Made by a program: the position numbers and the translations under genes | Assembly (NCBI GenBank): GCA_021793575.1 | Contig: JAJYSM010000015.1 | Location: 1 to 56,719 of the forward strand | DNA from: Pseudomonadota bacterium | Lineage (GTDB): Bacteria; Pseudomonadota; Gammaproteobacteria; Xanthomonadales; Rhodanobacteraceae | Direction: 5' to 3' | Length of the DNA: 56,719 nucleotides | In this document: positions 36,442 through 45,276 of the stretch, in pieces | Position numbering within the stretch: position 1 is the first letter of the stretch | How the letters are laid out: every line of letters begins with the position of its first letter | Notes under the pieces: generated by a model | Database searches by the model: none | What the model was told of the DNA's origin: nothing | Seen by the model: only the letters and a program-made list of their open reading frames with translations

Positions 36442-37838
36442 GCGGCCTGCGCCCCAGCCTGCGCCGGCGGCTGCTGCTGTTTCTGCTGATTCCGATGGCC
36501 GCGCTGCTGGTGCTGGATGCAGGACTGACCTACGGCGTGGCACTGAGCTACGCCAACCGCGTGCACGACCGCGATCTCAGCGACGATGCGCTGACCCTGG
36601 CGAAGATGCTGGGCAACGCGCAGCTGGGCAGCGAACTGTCGCCGCAGGCACGCTTCCTGCTCGAATACGACCCGGTCGGGCACAGCTATTTCAGCGTGCG
36701 CAGCAGTCAGCGCGGCCTGCTCGCGGGCAACCCGCAGCTGCCACAGCCGGCGCATGCTCCACCGCTGGATGCGGCGCCGATGCTGTTCGACACCCAGCTG
36801 GGCAAACACGTCCTGCGCGCGGCCACCATTCACACGCTGGCGCATCGCGGTCCTGGCGACAGCCTCACCATCACGGTGGCTGAAACCCTGCGCGACCGTC
36901 ATCAGCAGGCGCGCGAGATCCTGCTGCTGGCCACGGTGATGCAGACCTTGTTGCTGATCTGCGTGCTGTCGCTGGTGTGGTTCGGGGTCAATCACGGGCT
37001 GCGCGTGCTCGATCCGCTGACCGCCCGGCTCGCCGCCCGCTCGCACGAGCTGACGCCGATCGGGCGCGACGACGTGCCGCAGGAAATCCTGCCGCTGACG
37101 CGCACCATCGACGCCCTGTTCGGTCGCCTGCGCAGCATGCTGGCGCTGCACGACCGCTTCATCGCCGACGCCGCGCACCAGCTGCGCACGCCGCTGGCGG
37201 GGCTGAGCCTGCACGTCGAGCGGGCGCTGGCCGATCCGCGCCCGGAGACGGTGGCCGACGCGCTGGCGCACATCCACCGGCTGACCCAGCGCGCAGCGCG
37301 CACGTCGTCGCAGCTGCTGGCGCTGACCCGCGCCCAGGCCGCGCCTGTGGATGCGGTGGATCGCAGCCTGCTGGATCTGAGCCGGCTGATTCCGGAGGCG
37401 GTTTCGCTGCGCGTGCATGAGGCGCTGGTCGCCGGCGTGGATCTCGGCTACCAGGGGCCGCAGCAGCCGCTGTACATCATCGGCGACGCTGCCTGCGTGC
37501 ACGATCTGCTGGACAACCTGATCGACAACAGCATCCGCTACGCCGGCCGCGGCAGCAGCGTCACCGTCACCCTGCAGCCGCACGTCAATGGCGGCGTCAG
37601 CCTCAGCGTGGAAGACGACGGTCCGGGCGTGCCGCCCGCCCTGCTGCCGCGTCTGAGCGAACGCTTTTTCCGCGCCCCCGGCAGCAGCGAGGACGGCAGC
37701 GGGCTGGGGCTGGCGATCGTGCAGCGGATCGCCGAACGGCATCACGCCGAGGTGATCCACCAGCTCGGCGAAGTGCGCGGCCTGTGCGTGGAGGTGCGCT
37801 TCCCGGCGGCACCGCCCGCCGCGACGCGAACCACATGA
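36438..37838 (+). CDS. Sensor histidine kinase, TctE/QseC type
   Basis: A 466-residue membrane kinase. The first membrane helix is near residues 12-33 (LLLFLLIPMAALLVLDAGLT), a periplasmic domain of about 130 residues (2CSK_N-like, with YDPVGHSYFSVRSSQRGLL) follows, and the second helix is at about 160-180. The H-box FIADAAHQLRTPLAGL carries phospho-acceptor His247. The ATPase lobe shows DLLDNLIDNSIRYAG, VEDDGPGVPP and GSGLGLAIVQRIAERH. The tricarboxylate-sensor-like input domain hints at a small-molecule signal. It is co-transcribed with the regulator. Confidence 0.94.
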   Translation: MSGLRPSLRRRLLLFLLIPMAALLVLDAGLTYGVALSYANRVHDRDLSDDALTLAKMLGNAQLGSELSPQARFLLEYDPVGHSYFSVRSSQRGLLAGNPQLPQPAHAPPLDAAPMLFDTQLGKHVLRAATIHTLAHRGPGDSLTITVAETLRDRHQQAREILLLATVMQTLLLICVLSLVWFGVNHGLRVLDPLTARLAARSHELTPIGRDDVPQEILPLTRTIDALFGRLRSMLALHDRFIADAAHQLRTPLAGLSLHVERALADPRPETVADALAHIHRLTQRAARTSSQLLALTRAQAAPVDAVDRSLLDLSRLIPEAVSLRVHEALVAGVDLGYQGPQQPLYIIGDAACVHDLLDNLIDNSIRYAGRGSSVTVTLQPHVNGGVSLSVEDDGPGVPPALLPRLSERFFRAPGSSEDGSGLGLAIVQRIAERHHAEVIHQLGEVRGLCVEVRFPAAPPAATRTT

Positions 37839-38009
37839 GGCATTCCGTCACGACAGTCGCACACGCTGCATGTACGCTTGCACGGATGAAGTCTTGCGTC
37901 TGCGTCCGTTCTCCCCACAATAACCGACGATCCCGCCGTGGCCGCGCTCCGCGATGACCGTCACCCATACCCACCTGGCGTCGCAACGCCGGGTCATCGC
38001 CCTGGAAAG

Positions 38010-39488
38010 ATGCAGACCGTGTCAGTTCGCCCATTGAGCAACCCAGCCTTCGGCAATCTGCTGCGCGGCGGCCTGATCGGCCTGCTGCTCGGCACGCTGG
38101 CGGGCTGCGCCGCACCGCTGCCTCGGCTCAAGCCGCCACTGCCCGCGCAGTGGCAGCATGCGATCGCCTCCGATCCGGCCAAGCCCACCGATCTGCACGG
38201 CTGGTGGCACGCATTCGGCGATCCGCAGCTCGATGCGCTGGTCGATCGCGCACTCACCGACAATCTGGATGTGGCGCAGGCGGTCGAGCGGCTGCGCGGC
38301 GTGCGCGCGATGCAGCGGCGCGCGCATGCGCGCTACCTGCCGAAGCTCGATTTCAACACCAACCAGGCGATCGACCCGGATGCCAGTGCTTCGTTCTTCG
38401 ACGTCGGCTTCGACTCAACCTGGGAACTGGGCGTGTTCGGCCGCGCCGAGGGCACCCGGCGTGAATCGCAGGGCGCGCTGGATGCCAGCGTCGCCGACCT
38501 GCGCGCCGCGCAGGTCTCGCTGGTGGCCGAGGTGGTGCGCGAGTGGATCGACCTGCGCACCGCGCAGCAGCAGGCGCAGCTGCTGGCGCAGATCAGCCAC
38601 GCCCGCCAGCAGGACTGGCAGCTGCTGCAGGTGCGCGAGCGTCTGCAGCTGATCGCACCGGCCGCGGTAGACCAGGCGCAGGCCGCGTTCGCCCAGGCCG
38701 AGGCGGCGCTGGCGGCACCGCGTCAGGCGATCAATGCCAGCGCGCAGCAGCTGGCCGTGCTGCTGGGCCGGAACCATCCCGACCCGGCCTGGCTGCAGCC
38801 CGGCAAGCCGCCCGAGCTGGGCGCCTGGCAGCTCGACGGCACACCGGCCGAGCTGCTGCGCACGCGGCCGGAAATCGCTCGCGCCGAGGCGGACGTGCTG
38901 AGCAGTGCCGGTGAGCTGGCGCTGGCGCATGCCAACCTCTATCCCAGCGTGGGGCTGGGCGCGTCGCTGGTGTGGGCGACCGATCTCAACAACAACCGCA
39001 GGCGCACCGTCTCCAACGGCCTGATTTCGGCCGGCCCCATGCTGGATATCCCGCTGTTCGACTGGGGCATGCGGCTGGCCGCCGAGCATGCCAAGGACCA
39101 CCAGCTCAAAGCCAGCGTGCTGGCCTACCGGCAGGCCGTGCTGCGCGGCGTGGCCGAGGTGGAAACCGCGCTCGGCAGCCTCGATCAGCAGCAGCAGCGT
39201 GAACAGCACAGCCGGCTCGCCTGGCAGGCCTTGCAGCGCTCCGATCGCGCCGTGCAGACCCGCGTCGACCTGCGCCTGAGCAGCCCGCTGGATCGCGTGC
39301 AGAGCCAGCTCGCCGCCGACCAGGCTGCGATCGAACTGGCCGACGCCCGCGCCGCCCACAGCCTGGCCTACGTGGCGCTGTTCAAGGCACTGGGCGGCGC
39401 GCCGCTGCCAGCGAACGAAGCGCCGCCAGCGGCCGCCGCATCCACCCCCGCAGCGGCCACGGTGCCGGCCGCCGGGACGCAGCGCTGA
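38010..39488 (+). CDS. Outer-membrane efflux lipoprotein (NodT/OprM family)
   Basis: A 492-residue TolC-type channel lipoprotein. A signal ending in the lipobox LAGC precedes WWHAFGDPQLDALVDRALTD, the standard start of the first repeat. The second repeat is marked by RTRPEIARAEADVLSSAGEL and LDIPLFDWGMRLAAEHAKDH. A Pro/Ala-rich tail ends the protein. It should form the outer-membrane exit of a tripartite pump with the ABC permease/ATPase and HlyD-like adaptor encoded next. ATG 38010 has a GGAAAG site. Its stop overlaps the permease start (TGATG). Confidence 0.92.
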   Translation: MQTVSVRPLSNPAFGNLLRGGLIGLLLGTLAGCAAPLPRLKPPLPAQWQHAIASDPAKPTDLHGWWHAFGDPQLDALVDRALTDNLDVAQAVERLRGVRAMQRRAHARYLPKLDFNTNQAIDPDASASFFDVGFDSTWELGVFGRAEGTRRESQGALDASVADLRAAQVSLVAEVVREWIDLRTAQQQAQLLAQISHARQQDWQLLQVRERLQLIAPAAVDQAQAAFAQAEAALAAPRQAINASAQQLAVLLGRNHPDPAWLQPGKPPELGAWQLDGTPAELLRTRPEIARAEADVLSSAGELALAHANLYPSVGLGASLVWATDLNNNRRRTVSNGLISAGPMLDIPLFDWGMRLAAEHAKDHQLKASVLAYRQAVLRGVAEVETALGSLDQQQQREQHSRLAWQALQRSDRAVQTRVDLRLSSPLDRVQSQLAADQAAIELADARAAHSLAYVALFKALGGAPLPANEAPPAAAASTPAAATVPAAGTQR

Positions 39489-40618
39489 TGGTGGCCCTGG
39501 CGCGCAAGACGCTGATCTACGAATGGCGGCGCTTTCTGCCGGCGATGCTGGCGGTGGGTTTCGCCGGGCTGCTGCAGCTGCTGCAGATCGCGCTGGTGCT
39601 GGGCATCTTCGGTAGCACCAGCCTGTACATCACCGGCTCGTCGGCCGACGTGTGGGTCGGCTACCCCGGCACCCAGAGCGTGGGTCAGGGCCGCTCGATC
39701 GACGCCGACGTGGCGTCGCGCATCCTGATGGATCCCGCGGTCGAGCGCGTGGAGCAATACCTGTGGGTCGACGGCGACTGGCGCGGCCCGCGCGAAACCG
39801 GCGGCCTGTCGGTGTTCGTCTCCGGCATCGACCCGAGCGCGAACGGCCTGATGTTTTCCAAGGCGCTGCCACCGGACTTGCGCCAACGGCTGGCCGAGCC
39901 CGATGCGATCATCGTGGACCGCTCCGACCTGCAACAGCTGGGCGTCAGCCTCGGCCAGCGCGCCACCATCAACGGTCATGCGGTGCGGGTGGTCGGCATC
40001 AGCAAGGGGCTGCGCGCGCTCGGCGGCGTCAACGTGCTGTGCTCGCTGGAAACCGCGCGGCGGATCGACAACGATCCCACCGACAACGGCCCCACCTACC
40101 TGGTGGCCAAGCTGCGCGATCCGGCCCAGGCCGACGCGGTTGCCGCACGCCTGCGCGGCGACACTGCGTTCGGCCCGTACACCACATGGAGTGCCAGCGA
40201 TTTTGCCAGCCGCTCCGTGCGCTACTGGATGTTCGATACCGGCGCGGGCGCCGGTGTGCTGTTTCTGGCCGGCATTGTGTTTCTGGTCGGTGCGGTGATC
40301 ACCAGCCAGACCCTGATTGCCGCGGTGAACGGCTCGGTGCTGGAGTACGCCACGCTCAACGCGCTGGGCGTGGGCGTGGCGGCGCTGCGCCGGGTGGTGC
40401 TGGAACAGGCCTTCTGGGTAGGCGCACTGGGACTGCTCGGCGCCGGTCTGCTCGGCATCGTGCTGCTGTTGCTCGCGCGCAGCCAGAACGTGCCGGTGGT
40501 GCTGAACCTGCCGGCGGCGCTGGCCTGCATTGCGCTGGTGATGGGGCTGGCCGCCGTATCCGGGCTGGCCGCCATGCGCAGCCTGCGCCGCGCCGATCCT
40601 GCCACGCTGCTGAGATAA
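39488..40618 (+). CDS. ABC transporter permease, FtsX/DevC-like
   Basis: A 376-residue permease with an N-terminal membrane helix (PAMLAVGFAGLLQLLQIALV), a periplasmic domain of about 200 residues (ITGSSADVWVGYPGTQSVGQ onward), and three C-terminal helices (about 250-275, 310-330 and 340-360), ending SLRRADPATLLR. This is the MacB/FtsX type-VII-like fold, closest in layout to DevC of DevBCA exporters, which lack a fused ATPase. Such systems drive substrates from the periplasm through a TolC channel rather than pumping them across the inner membrane. Confidence 0.9.
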   Translation: MVALARKTLIYEWRRFLPAMLAVGFAGLLQLLQIALVLGIFGSTSLYITGSSADVWVGYPGTQSVGQGRSIDADVASRILMDPAVERVEQYLWVDGDWRGPRETGGLSVFVSGIDPSANGLMFSKALPPDLRQRLAEPDAIIVDRSDLQQLGVSLGQRATINGHAVRVVGISKGLRALGGVNVLCSLETARRIDNDPTDNGPTYLVAKLRDPAQADAVAARLRGDTAFGPYTTWSASDFASRSVRYWMFDTGAGAGVLFLAGIVFLVGAVITSQTLIAAVNGSVLEYATLNALGVGVAALRRVVLEQAFWVGALGLLGAGLLGIVLLLLARSQNVPVVLNLPAALACIALVMGLAAVSGLAAMRSLRRADPATLLR

Positions 40619-40623
40619 CCGGG

Positions 40624-41376
40624 ATGCCGACTGCCAGCGCCATCGAATCCACCGTCCAACCCGCCCTGCGCGCCGAGGCCGTATGCAAGGCCTTCGTCTC
40701 CGGCCGGCAGCGCACGCAGGTGCTGGCCGGGCTCTCGCTCAGCATCAATGCCGCCGAGCTGACGCTGATCTCCGGCCCCTCCGGCTGCGGCAAGAGCACC
40801 CTGCTGGCGGTGCTCAGCGGGCTGCAGAAGATCGACAGCGGGCGCGTGCTGGCGCTCGGCAGCGAGCTGGGCCAGCTCGACCTGCGCGCGCTGGAACGCT
40901 TCCGCCTGCAGCACACCGGCTTCGTGTTCCAGGGCTTCAACCTGTTTCCCGCGCTGAACGCGTTCGAGCAGGTCGAGTTGCCGCTGAGCCATATGGGCAT
41001 GTCGCGCGACGAGGCGCGCGCGCGCGCGCGTCGCTCACTGGAAGAAGTCGGTCTGGCCCATCGCATGAAGCTGCGGCCGTCCGAGTTGTCCGGTGGCGAG
41101 AAGCAGCGCGTGGCGATCGCCCGCGCGCTGGCGAAGGAGCCGGAGCTGCTGTTCGCCGACGAGCCGACCAGCGCGCTGGACGCCGCCAACGGGCAAATGA
41201 TCATCGACATCCTGCACCGCATCGCCCACACGCATGGCACCACCGTGCTGTGCGTGAGCCACGATCCCCGCCTCGTCATTCACGCCGACCGCGTGCTGGC
41301 GATGGAAGACGGCCGCATCCTCAGCGACCGGCGCAACCATGCGCCGATCATCGACAGCAAGGAAATCCCCTCATGA
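40624..41376 (+). CDS. ABC transporter ATP-binding protein, MacB/DevA-like
   Basis: A 250-residue ATPase. Walker A is GPSGCGKSTLLAVLSG, the Q-loop FVFQGFNLFPALNAFEQ, the signature motif LSGGEKQRVAIARAL, Walker B ELLFADEPTSALD, and the H-loop VLCVSHDPRL. These features and the gene order place it in the LolD/MacB/DevA group that partners FtsX-like permeases. It starts five bases after the permease and its stop overlaps the adaptor start (ATGA). Confidence 0.95.
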   Translation: MPTASAIESTVQPALRAEAVCKAFVSGRQRTQVLAGLSLSINAAELTLISGPSGCGKSTLLAVLSGLQKIDSGRVLALGSELGQLDLRALERFRLQHTGFVFQGFNLFPALNAFEQVELPLSHMGMSRDEARARARRSLEEVGLAHRMKLRPSELSGGEKQRVAIARALAKEPELLFADEPTSALDAANGQMIIDILHRIAHTHGTTVLCVSHDPRLVIHADRVLAMEDGRILSDRRNHAPIIDSKEIPS

Positions 41377-42353
41377 AGCCGCCCCTCATGCAAGCGCCCG
41401 CAGCGCATCGGTCATCGCCGACGCGGGCCACGCTGACGACGCGCTCGCTGCGGCTCGGCTGCATCGCCCTGACGACGGCGTGGCTGCTGGCAGGCTGCTC
41501 GAAGCAGCCAGCGACGACGCCCGCCGCGGCGACCGTGCCCAGCCCGGCCTACGCCGCGGTGGCGCGTGGCAAGGTCGACATCGAAGGCGGCCTGCTGTCG
41601 CTGTCGATGCCGCGCGAAGGCACGCTGAGCAAGGTCACCGTGCACGAGGGCGACCGCGTCAAGCAGGGTCAGCTGCTGGCCATGCTCGACCCCGAGCCGG
41701 CCAGGCTGGCCGTCGGTGCGGCCCAGGCCGCGCTGCAGCAGTCGCAGGCACAGCTGGAGCTGGTCGCGATCAAGCAGGTCGCCGCCAGGCAGCGTGCCCA
41801 GCGGCTGCAGGCCGCGGTGGCCGCCGGCGCCGGCGATGGCCAGAGCGCCGACGATGCGCGTGAACTGGCGGCGCAGCTCGACGCCGAGGAAGCCGCTGGC
41901 CGCGCCGCCATCAGCATGGCCACCCAGAAACTGGCCGAAGCGCGCTACGAGTTGAAGCAGCGCAGTCTGCTGGCGCCGTTCGACGCCGAGGTCGTGCACG
42001 TGATGGCGCAGCCCGGTGCCAGCGTTTCGCCCAGCTCCGGTCCGCTGTTCACCCTGCTGCCGGACAAGCCGCGCATCGTTCGCGCCGAACTCAACGAGAG
42101 TTTTGTCGGCGTGATCCATCCGGGCATGCACGCCGAGGTGGTGGCCAACAGCGACAACCAGTCGGCGCACTGGAGCGCACATGTGCTGCGCATCGGCGCG
42201 ATCTACGGGCCGGCCACGCTGGATAACGATCCGCAGGTCCGCGCCAACGCGCGCACGGTGGAATGCGTGCTGGCCTTCGACCAGCCGCAGCACCTGCGCA
42301 TCGGCCAGCGCGTGGTGGTGCGCTTCGACGCCAGCGCCCCCCCGAAAGACTGA
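41373..42353 (+). CDS. HlyD/RND-type periplasmic adaptor, predicted lipoprotein
   Basis: A 326-residue membrane-fusion protein. The N-terminus has a hydrophobic stretch ending in the lipobox LLAGC, so it is probably a lipoprotein rather than helix-anchored. The lipoyl half (SMPREGTLSKVTVHEGDRVK) is followed by a long alpha-helical hairpin (about 105-190) and the second lipoyl half (APFDAEVVHVMAQPGASVSP). The beta-barrel region ends in LRIGQRVVVRFD. It links the ABC permease to the outer-membrane channel. Confidence 0.9.
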   Translation: MKPPLMQAPAAHRSSPTRATLTTRSLRLGCIALTTAWLLAGCSKQPATTPAAATVPSPAYAAVARGKVDIEGGLLSLSMPREGTLSKVTVHEGDRVKQGQLLAMLDPEPARLAVGAAQAALQQSQAQLELVAIKQVAARQRAQRLQAAVAAGAGDGQSADDARELAAQLDAEEAAGRAAISMATQKLAEARYELKQRSLLAPFDAEVVHVMAQPGASVSPSSGPLFTLLPDKPRIVRAELNESFVGVIHPGMHAEVVANSDNQSAHWSAHVLRIGAIYGPATLDNDPQVRANARTVECVLAFDQPQHLRIGQRVVVRFDASAPPKD

Positions 42354-42425
42354 GGAAACCGCGCCCTGCCACGCTTTCCGGCAATGTGAGCCGCCGTGGC
42401 GGCTCCTCCTGCACAGGGCTACGGC

Positions 42426-43262
42426 GTGATTCAGCAGACCGATTTTTTCTTCGAGGGTGGACGCAGCGGCGTGCTGCTGATCCACGGCCTCACCGGCACG
42501 CCGATGGAAATGCGCCTGCTCGGCAAGGGCCTGAACCGCGCCGGTTTCACCGTGCATGGCATGCAGCTGGCCGGCCACTGCGGCAATGTCGAGGATCTGC
42601 TCGCCACCGGCTGGCGCGACTGGTATGCCAGCGTCGAGCAGGCGGCCGATGAACTTTTGCACAAGGTCGATCACCTGTTCGTCGGTGGCCTGTCGATGGG
42701 CGCGCTGCTGGCGCTGAAGCTGGCCGCGGACCGGCCGCAGCAGATCGCCGGCGTGGGCGTGTATGGCGCCACCTTCCGCTACGACGGCTGGAGCATCCCG
42801 CGGCTGGCGCGGCTGGCATTCATGCTGCCGCTGCTGAAAAAGCTCGGCATCGGCCGCGGGCGCAGCTTCATGGAGCAGCCGCCCTACGGCATCCGCGACG
42901 AGCGCCTGCGCGCGCAGATCAGCACCGCCATGCTCAGCGGCGACAGCGCTGCGGCCGGGCTGCCCGGCAACCCGTGGTACTCGCTCGCCGAGCTGTACGG
43001 CCTGGCCGCCGAAGTCCGCCGTCAGCTGCCGCAGGTGACCGCGCCGTGCCTGGTCGCACACGCCAGCGAGGACGACGTGGCCAGTCTCAGGAACGCCGAG
43101 CTGGTGGTGCGCGAAGTCAGCGCGCCGGCCGAGCTGCTGCTGCTCAAGGACAGCTACCACATGATCACCATCGACCGCGAACGGCGCACCCTGATCGAAC
43201 GCTCGGCGGCGTTTTTCGACAGCATCGCGGCCGCCGATACCATCCAGCGCGTCGCCGCCTGA
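42426..43262 (+). CDS. Alpha/beta hydrolase, carboxylesterase/lipase-like
   Basis: A 278-residue serine hydrolase. GVLLIHGLTGTPMEMRLLG gives the oxyanion HG motif, the nucleophile elbow is GGLSMGALLAL, the acid is in AHASEDDVAS, and the histidine in KDSYHMITIDRERR. The pattern resembles the Est30/monoacylglycerol lipase group, which favours short acyl chains. The GTG at 42426 has an AGGG site; a GTG at 42396 would add ten residues. Within this operon it might release or trim an acyl product, or act as a type II thioesterase for the ACP encoded at 47.3 kb. The last two ideas are inference. Confidence 0.88.
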   Translation: MIQQTDFFFEGGRSGVLLIHGLTGTPMEMRLLGKGLNRAGFTVHGMQLAGHCGNVEDLLATGWRDWYASVEQAADELLHKVDHLFVGGLSMGALLALKLAADRPQQIAGVGVYGATFRYDGWSIPRLARLAFMLPLLKKLGIGRGRSFMEQPPYGIRDERLRAQISTAMLSGDSAAAGLPGNPWYSLAELYGLAAEVRRQLPQVTAPCLVAHASEDDVASLRNAELVVREVSAPAELLLLKDSYHMITIDRERRTLIERSAAFFDSIAAADTIQRVAA

Positions 43263-43264
43263 GC

Positions 43265-43642
43265 ATGCCGGCAGCCCCTGCCATCACCCACCTGGTCGCC
43301 GGCCTGTGGCTGTTGAACGTATTGATCGACACCGGCGGCCAGTTGGCCTTCAAGGCCGCCGCCGGCGATCCCCACGCCGGTGACGGGCTCGCCCGCTGGA
43401 AGCACATGGCGGCGCGGCCGTGGCTGTGGCTGGGGGTGGGCTGCTATGCGATCGAGTTTCTGGTGTGGATCGCCTTCCTGTCGCTGATCCCGCTGTCGGA
43501 GGGCGTGCTGCTGGGCTCGATCAACATCGTGGCGATCATGGTCGCCGGGCGCTTCCTGTTCGGCGAAAAGCTCACCCGCCTGCGCGTGGCCGGCATCGTG
43601 CTGGTCACCCTGGGCGTGGCCATCGTGGGGCTCGGCGGATGA
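43265..43642 (+). CDS. Small EamA/EMR membrane protein, subunit 1
   Basis: A 125-residue, four-helix membrane protein of the drug/metabolite transporter superfamily, with LWLLNVLIDTGGQLAFKAAA in helix 1, the FLSLIPLSEGVLLGSINIVA loop-helix and a last helix LRVAGIVLVTLGVAIVGLGG. It is half the size of a normal EamA protein and overlaps a second such gene, so a heterodimer is likely, as for ArnE/ArnF, which flip undecaprenyl-linked aminoarabinose, or EbrAB-type pumps. It starts two bases after the hydrolase stop. Confidence 0.85.
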   Translation: MPAAPAITHLVAGLWLLNVLIDTGGQLAFKAAAGDPHAGDGLARWKHMAARPWLWLGVGCYAIEFLVWIAFLSLIPLSEGVLLGSINIVAIMVAGRFLFGEKLTRLRVAGIVLVTLGVAIVGLGG

Positions 43643-44046
43643 AACGCGGCTATTTCTATCTGTTCGGTTTCCTGCTGCTGATGGGCTTCGACACGCTGGC
43701 GCAGGTCAGCTTCAAGTACGCCGGCACCCAGGCGCTGCCGGTGGCGGCCAGCCTGGCGTGGGTGCTGCGGGTGTTCGGCCAGCCCTGGGTGTACGGCGCG
43801 GTGATCGGCTACATCGGCGCGTTCTTCACCTGGATGAGCCTGCTCAAGCACGCCCCGATCGGGCCGGCCTTCGCCGCCTCGCATCTGGAAGTGGTGTCGG
43901 TGATGCTGTTGTCGGTGTGGCTGTTCGACGAGCACCTCACTGCGCCGCGCGTGCTGGGCGCCATCGCGATCATCGCCGGCATCGTCTGCCTGGGCCTGGC
44001 CGAGAGTCGCGAGCACGTGGCCGAGACCGGCTCGGCGCAGGCCTGA
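43639..44046 (+). CDS. Small EamA/EMR membrane protein, subunit 2
   Basis: A 135-residue, four-helix partner of the preceding protein (ATGA overlap). It has GFLLLMGFDTLAQVSFKYAG in helix 1, with a conserved QxSFK block, WMSLLKHAPIGPAFAASHLE before helix 3, and VLGAIAIIAGIVCLGLAESR at the end. The two share the membrane layout but little sequence, as expected of a heteromeric small transporter. The likely cargo is a lipid-linked or amphipathic intermediate of this locus, which is an inference from context. Confidence 0.85.
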   Translation: MKRGYFYLFGFLLLMGFDTLAQVSFKYAGTQALPVAASLAWVLRVFGQPWVYGAVIGYIGAFFTWMSLLKHAPIGPAFAASHLEVVSVMLLSVWLFDEHLTAPRVLGAIAIIAGIVCLGLAESREHVAETGSAQA

Positions 44047-44066
44047 GCCCGCGCTACGCTGCATCC

Positions 44067-45275
44067 ATGCTGCCCCTGCGCCACCACGAGCTGCCTCCCA
44101 CCGCCGGCCTGCCGCTGCAGCTGGCCGACCTGCGGCCGGGCCCGGCCACGCTGGCCAGCGAACTGGCCGCTCAGCTGGACGTGCCTGCTCTGCAGCTGGA
44201 ATGCTCCGGCAGCGCCTGCCTGCTGATCGCGCTGCTCACGCTGCGCGCGCTGCAACCGCAGCGCCGCCGCGTAGTGGTGCCGGCGTACAACTGCCCGCTG
44301 GTCGCCATAGCAGTGCGCCAGGCCGGGCTGGAGCTGCAGCTGTGCGATCTGCGCCCCGGCCACTACGACATGGACCCGGCCGCGCTGCGCGTCGCCTGCG
44401 ACGAGCGCACGCTGGCGATCCTGCCCACCCATCTGGCCGGCCGCGTGGCCGATGTCGCCGACGCCGTGGCGGTGGCGCGCCGCGTGGGCGCGTACGTGAT
44501 CGAGGACGCCGCGCAGGCGCTCGGCGCGCGTCAGGCCGGGGCCAGCGTGGGCCTGCTCGGCGACGTCGGATTTTTCAGCTTGGCTGCCGGCAAGGGGCTG
44601 TCGATCTACGAGGGCGGCCTGCTGCTGGCGCGCGACCCCGAACTGCGCGAACAGCTCGCACGCACCGCGGCGCGCCACGTGCCGCGCCGCTTTGCGTGGG
44701 AGTGCCGGCGCAGCATCGAGCTGCTCGGCTATGCCGCCCTGTATCGTCCCGGCGGCCTGCGGCTGGCCTACGGCGCGCCGCTGCGTCGCGCGCTGCGCCG
44801 GGGCGATGCGGTCGCCGCGGTGGGCGACGATTTCCCGCTGACCCTGCCGCTGCATCGGGTCGGCCGCTGGCGCTCGGCGGTCGGCACCCGCGCCGCCGTG
44901 CGCCTGCCCGCCTTCATCGGGCAGCTCGCCGCGCAGGCGCAGCGACGGCTGCCGCGATTGCGCCGGATCGCCGGCATCCAGGTGATGGACGACCCCGCCG
45001 ATGCCCGCGGCACCTGGCCGTTTTTCCTGCTGCTGCTGCCCGACGAAAAGCGCCGGGACGCCGCGCTGGCGCAGCTGTGGCAGAGCGGCCTGGGCGTCAG
45101 CCGGCTGTTCATCCACGCCCTGCCCGACTACGCCTACCTGGCCGGCGTGGTGCCGCCGCAGCCAATGCCCCACGCGCGCGACTTCGCCGCCCGCAGCCTC
45201 AGCATCAGCAACAGCCTGTGGCTGATCGACGAGGATTTCGAGGCGGTCTGCGGTGTGCTGGCAGCGGTGCTTTGA
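44067..45275 (+). CDS. DegT/DnrJ/EryC1/StrS-family PLP aminotransferase
   Basis: A 402-residue fold-type I PLP enzyme. SGSACLLIALLTLRALQPQR leads into VVVPAYNCPLVAIAV (the PxYxC block), IEDAAQALGAR carries the cofactor Asp, and the Schiff-base lysine is Lys176 in SLAAGKGLSIYEGG. This resembles sugar aminotransferases (ArnB, PseC, perosamine synthases), though the lysine context (AAGKG) differs from the usual SxKxLxxGxGG. The substrate is unknown. It ends the efflux operon; the stop lies one base from the stop of the facing UPF0489-type gene. Confidence 0.88.
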   Translation: MLPLRHHELPPTAGLPLQLADLRPGPATLASELAAQLDVPALQLECSGSACLLIALLTLRALQPQRRRVVVPAYNCPLVAIAVRQAGLELQLCDLRPGHYDMDPAALRVACDERTLAILPTHLAGRVADVADAVAVARRVGAYVIEDAAQALGARQAGASVGLLGDVGFFSLAAGKGLSIYEGGLLLARDPELREQLARTAARHVPRRFAWECRRSIELLGYAALYRPGGLRLAYGAPLRRALRRGDAVAAVGDDFPLTLPLHRVGRWRSAVGTRAAVRLPAFIGQLAAQAQRRLPRLRRIAGIQVMDDPADARGTWPFFLLLLPDEKRRDAALAQLWQSGLGVSRLFIHALPDYAYLAGVVPPQPMPHARDFAARSLSISNSLWLIDEDFEAVCGVLAAVL

Positions 45276-45276
45276 A

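Noticed and set aside
43265-45275. Calling the EMR pair and DegT gene a true arn operon
   Set aside because: ArnA, ArnC and ArnD are missing and the DegT lysine context differs from ArnB, so only a resemblance is claimed.
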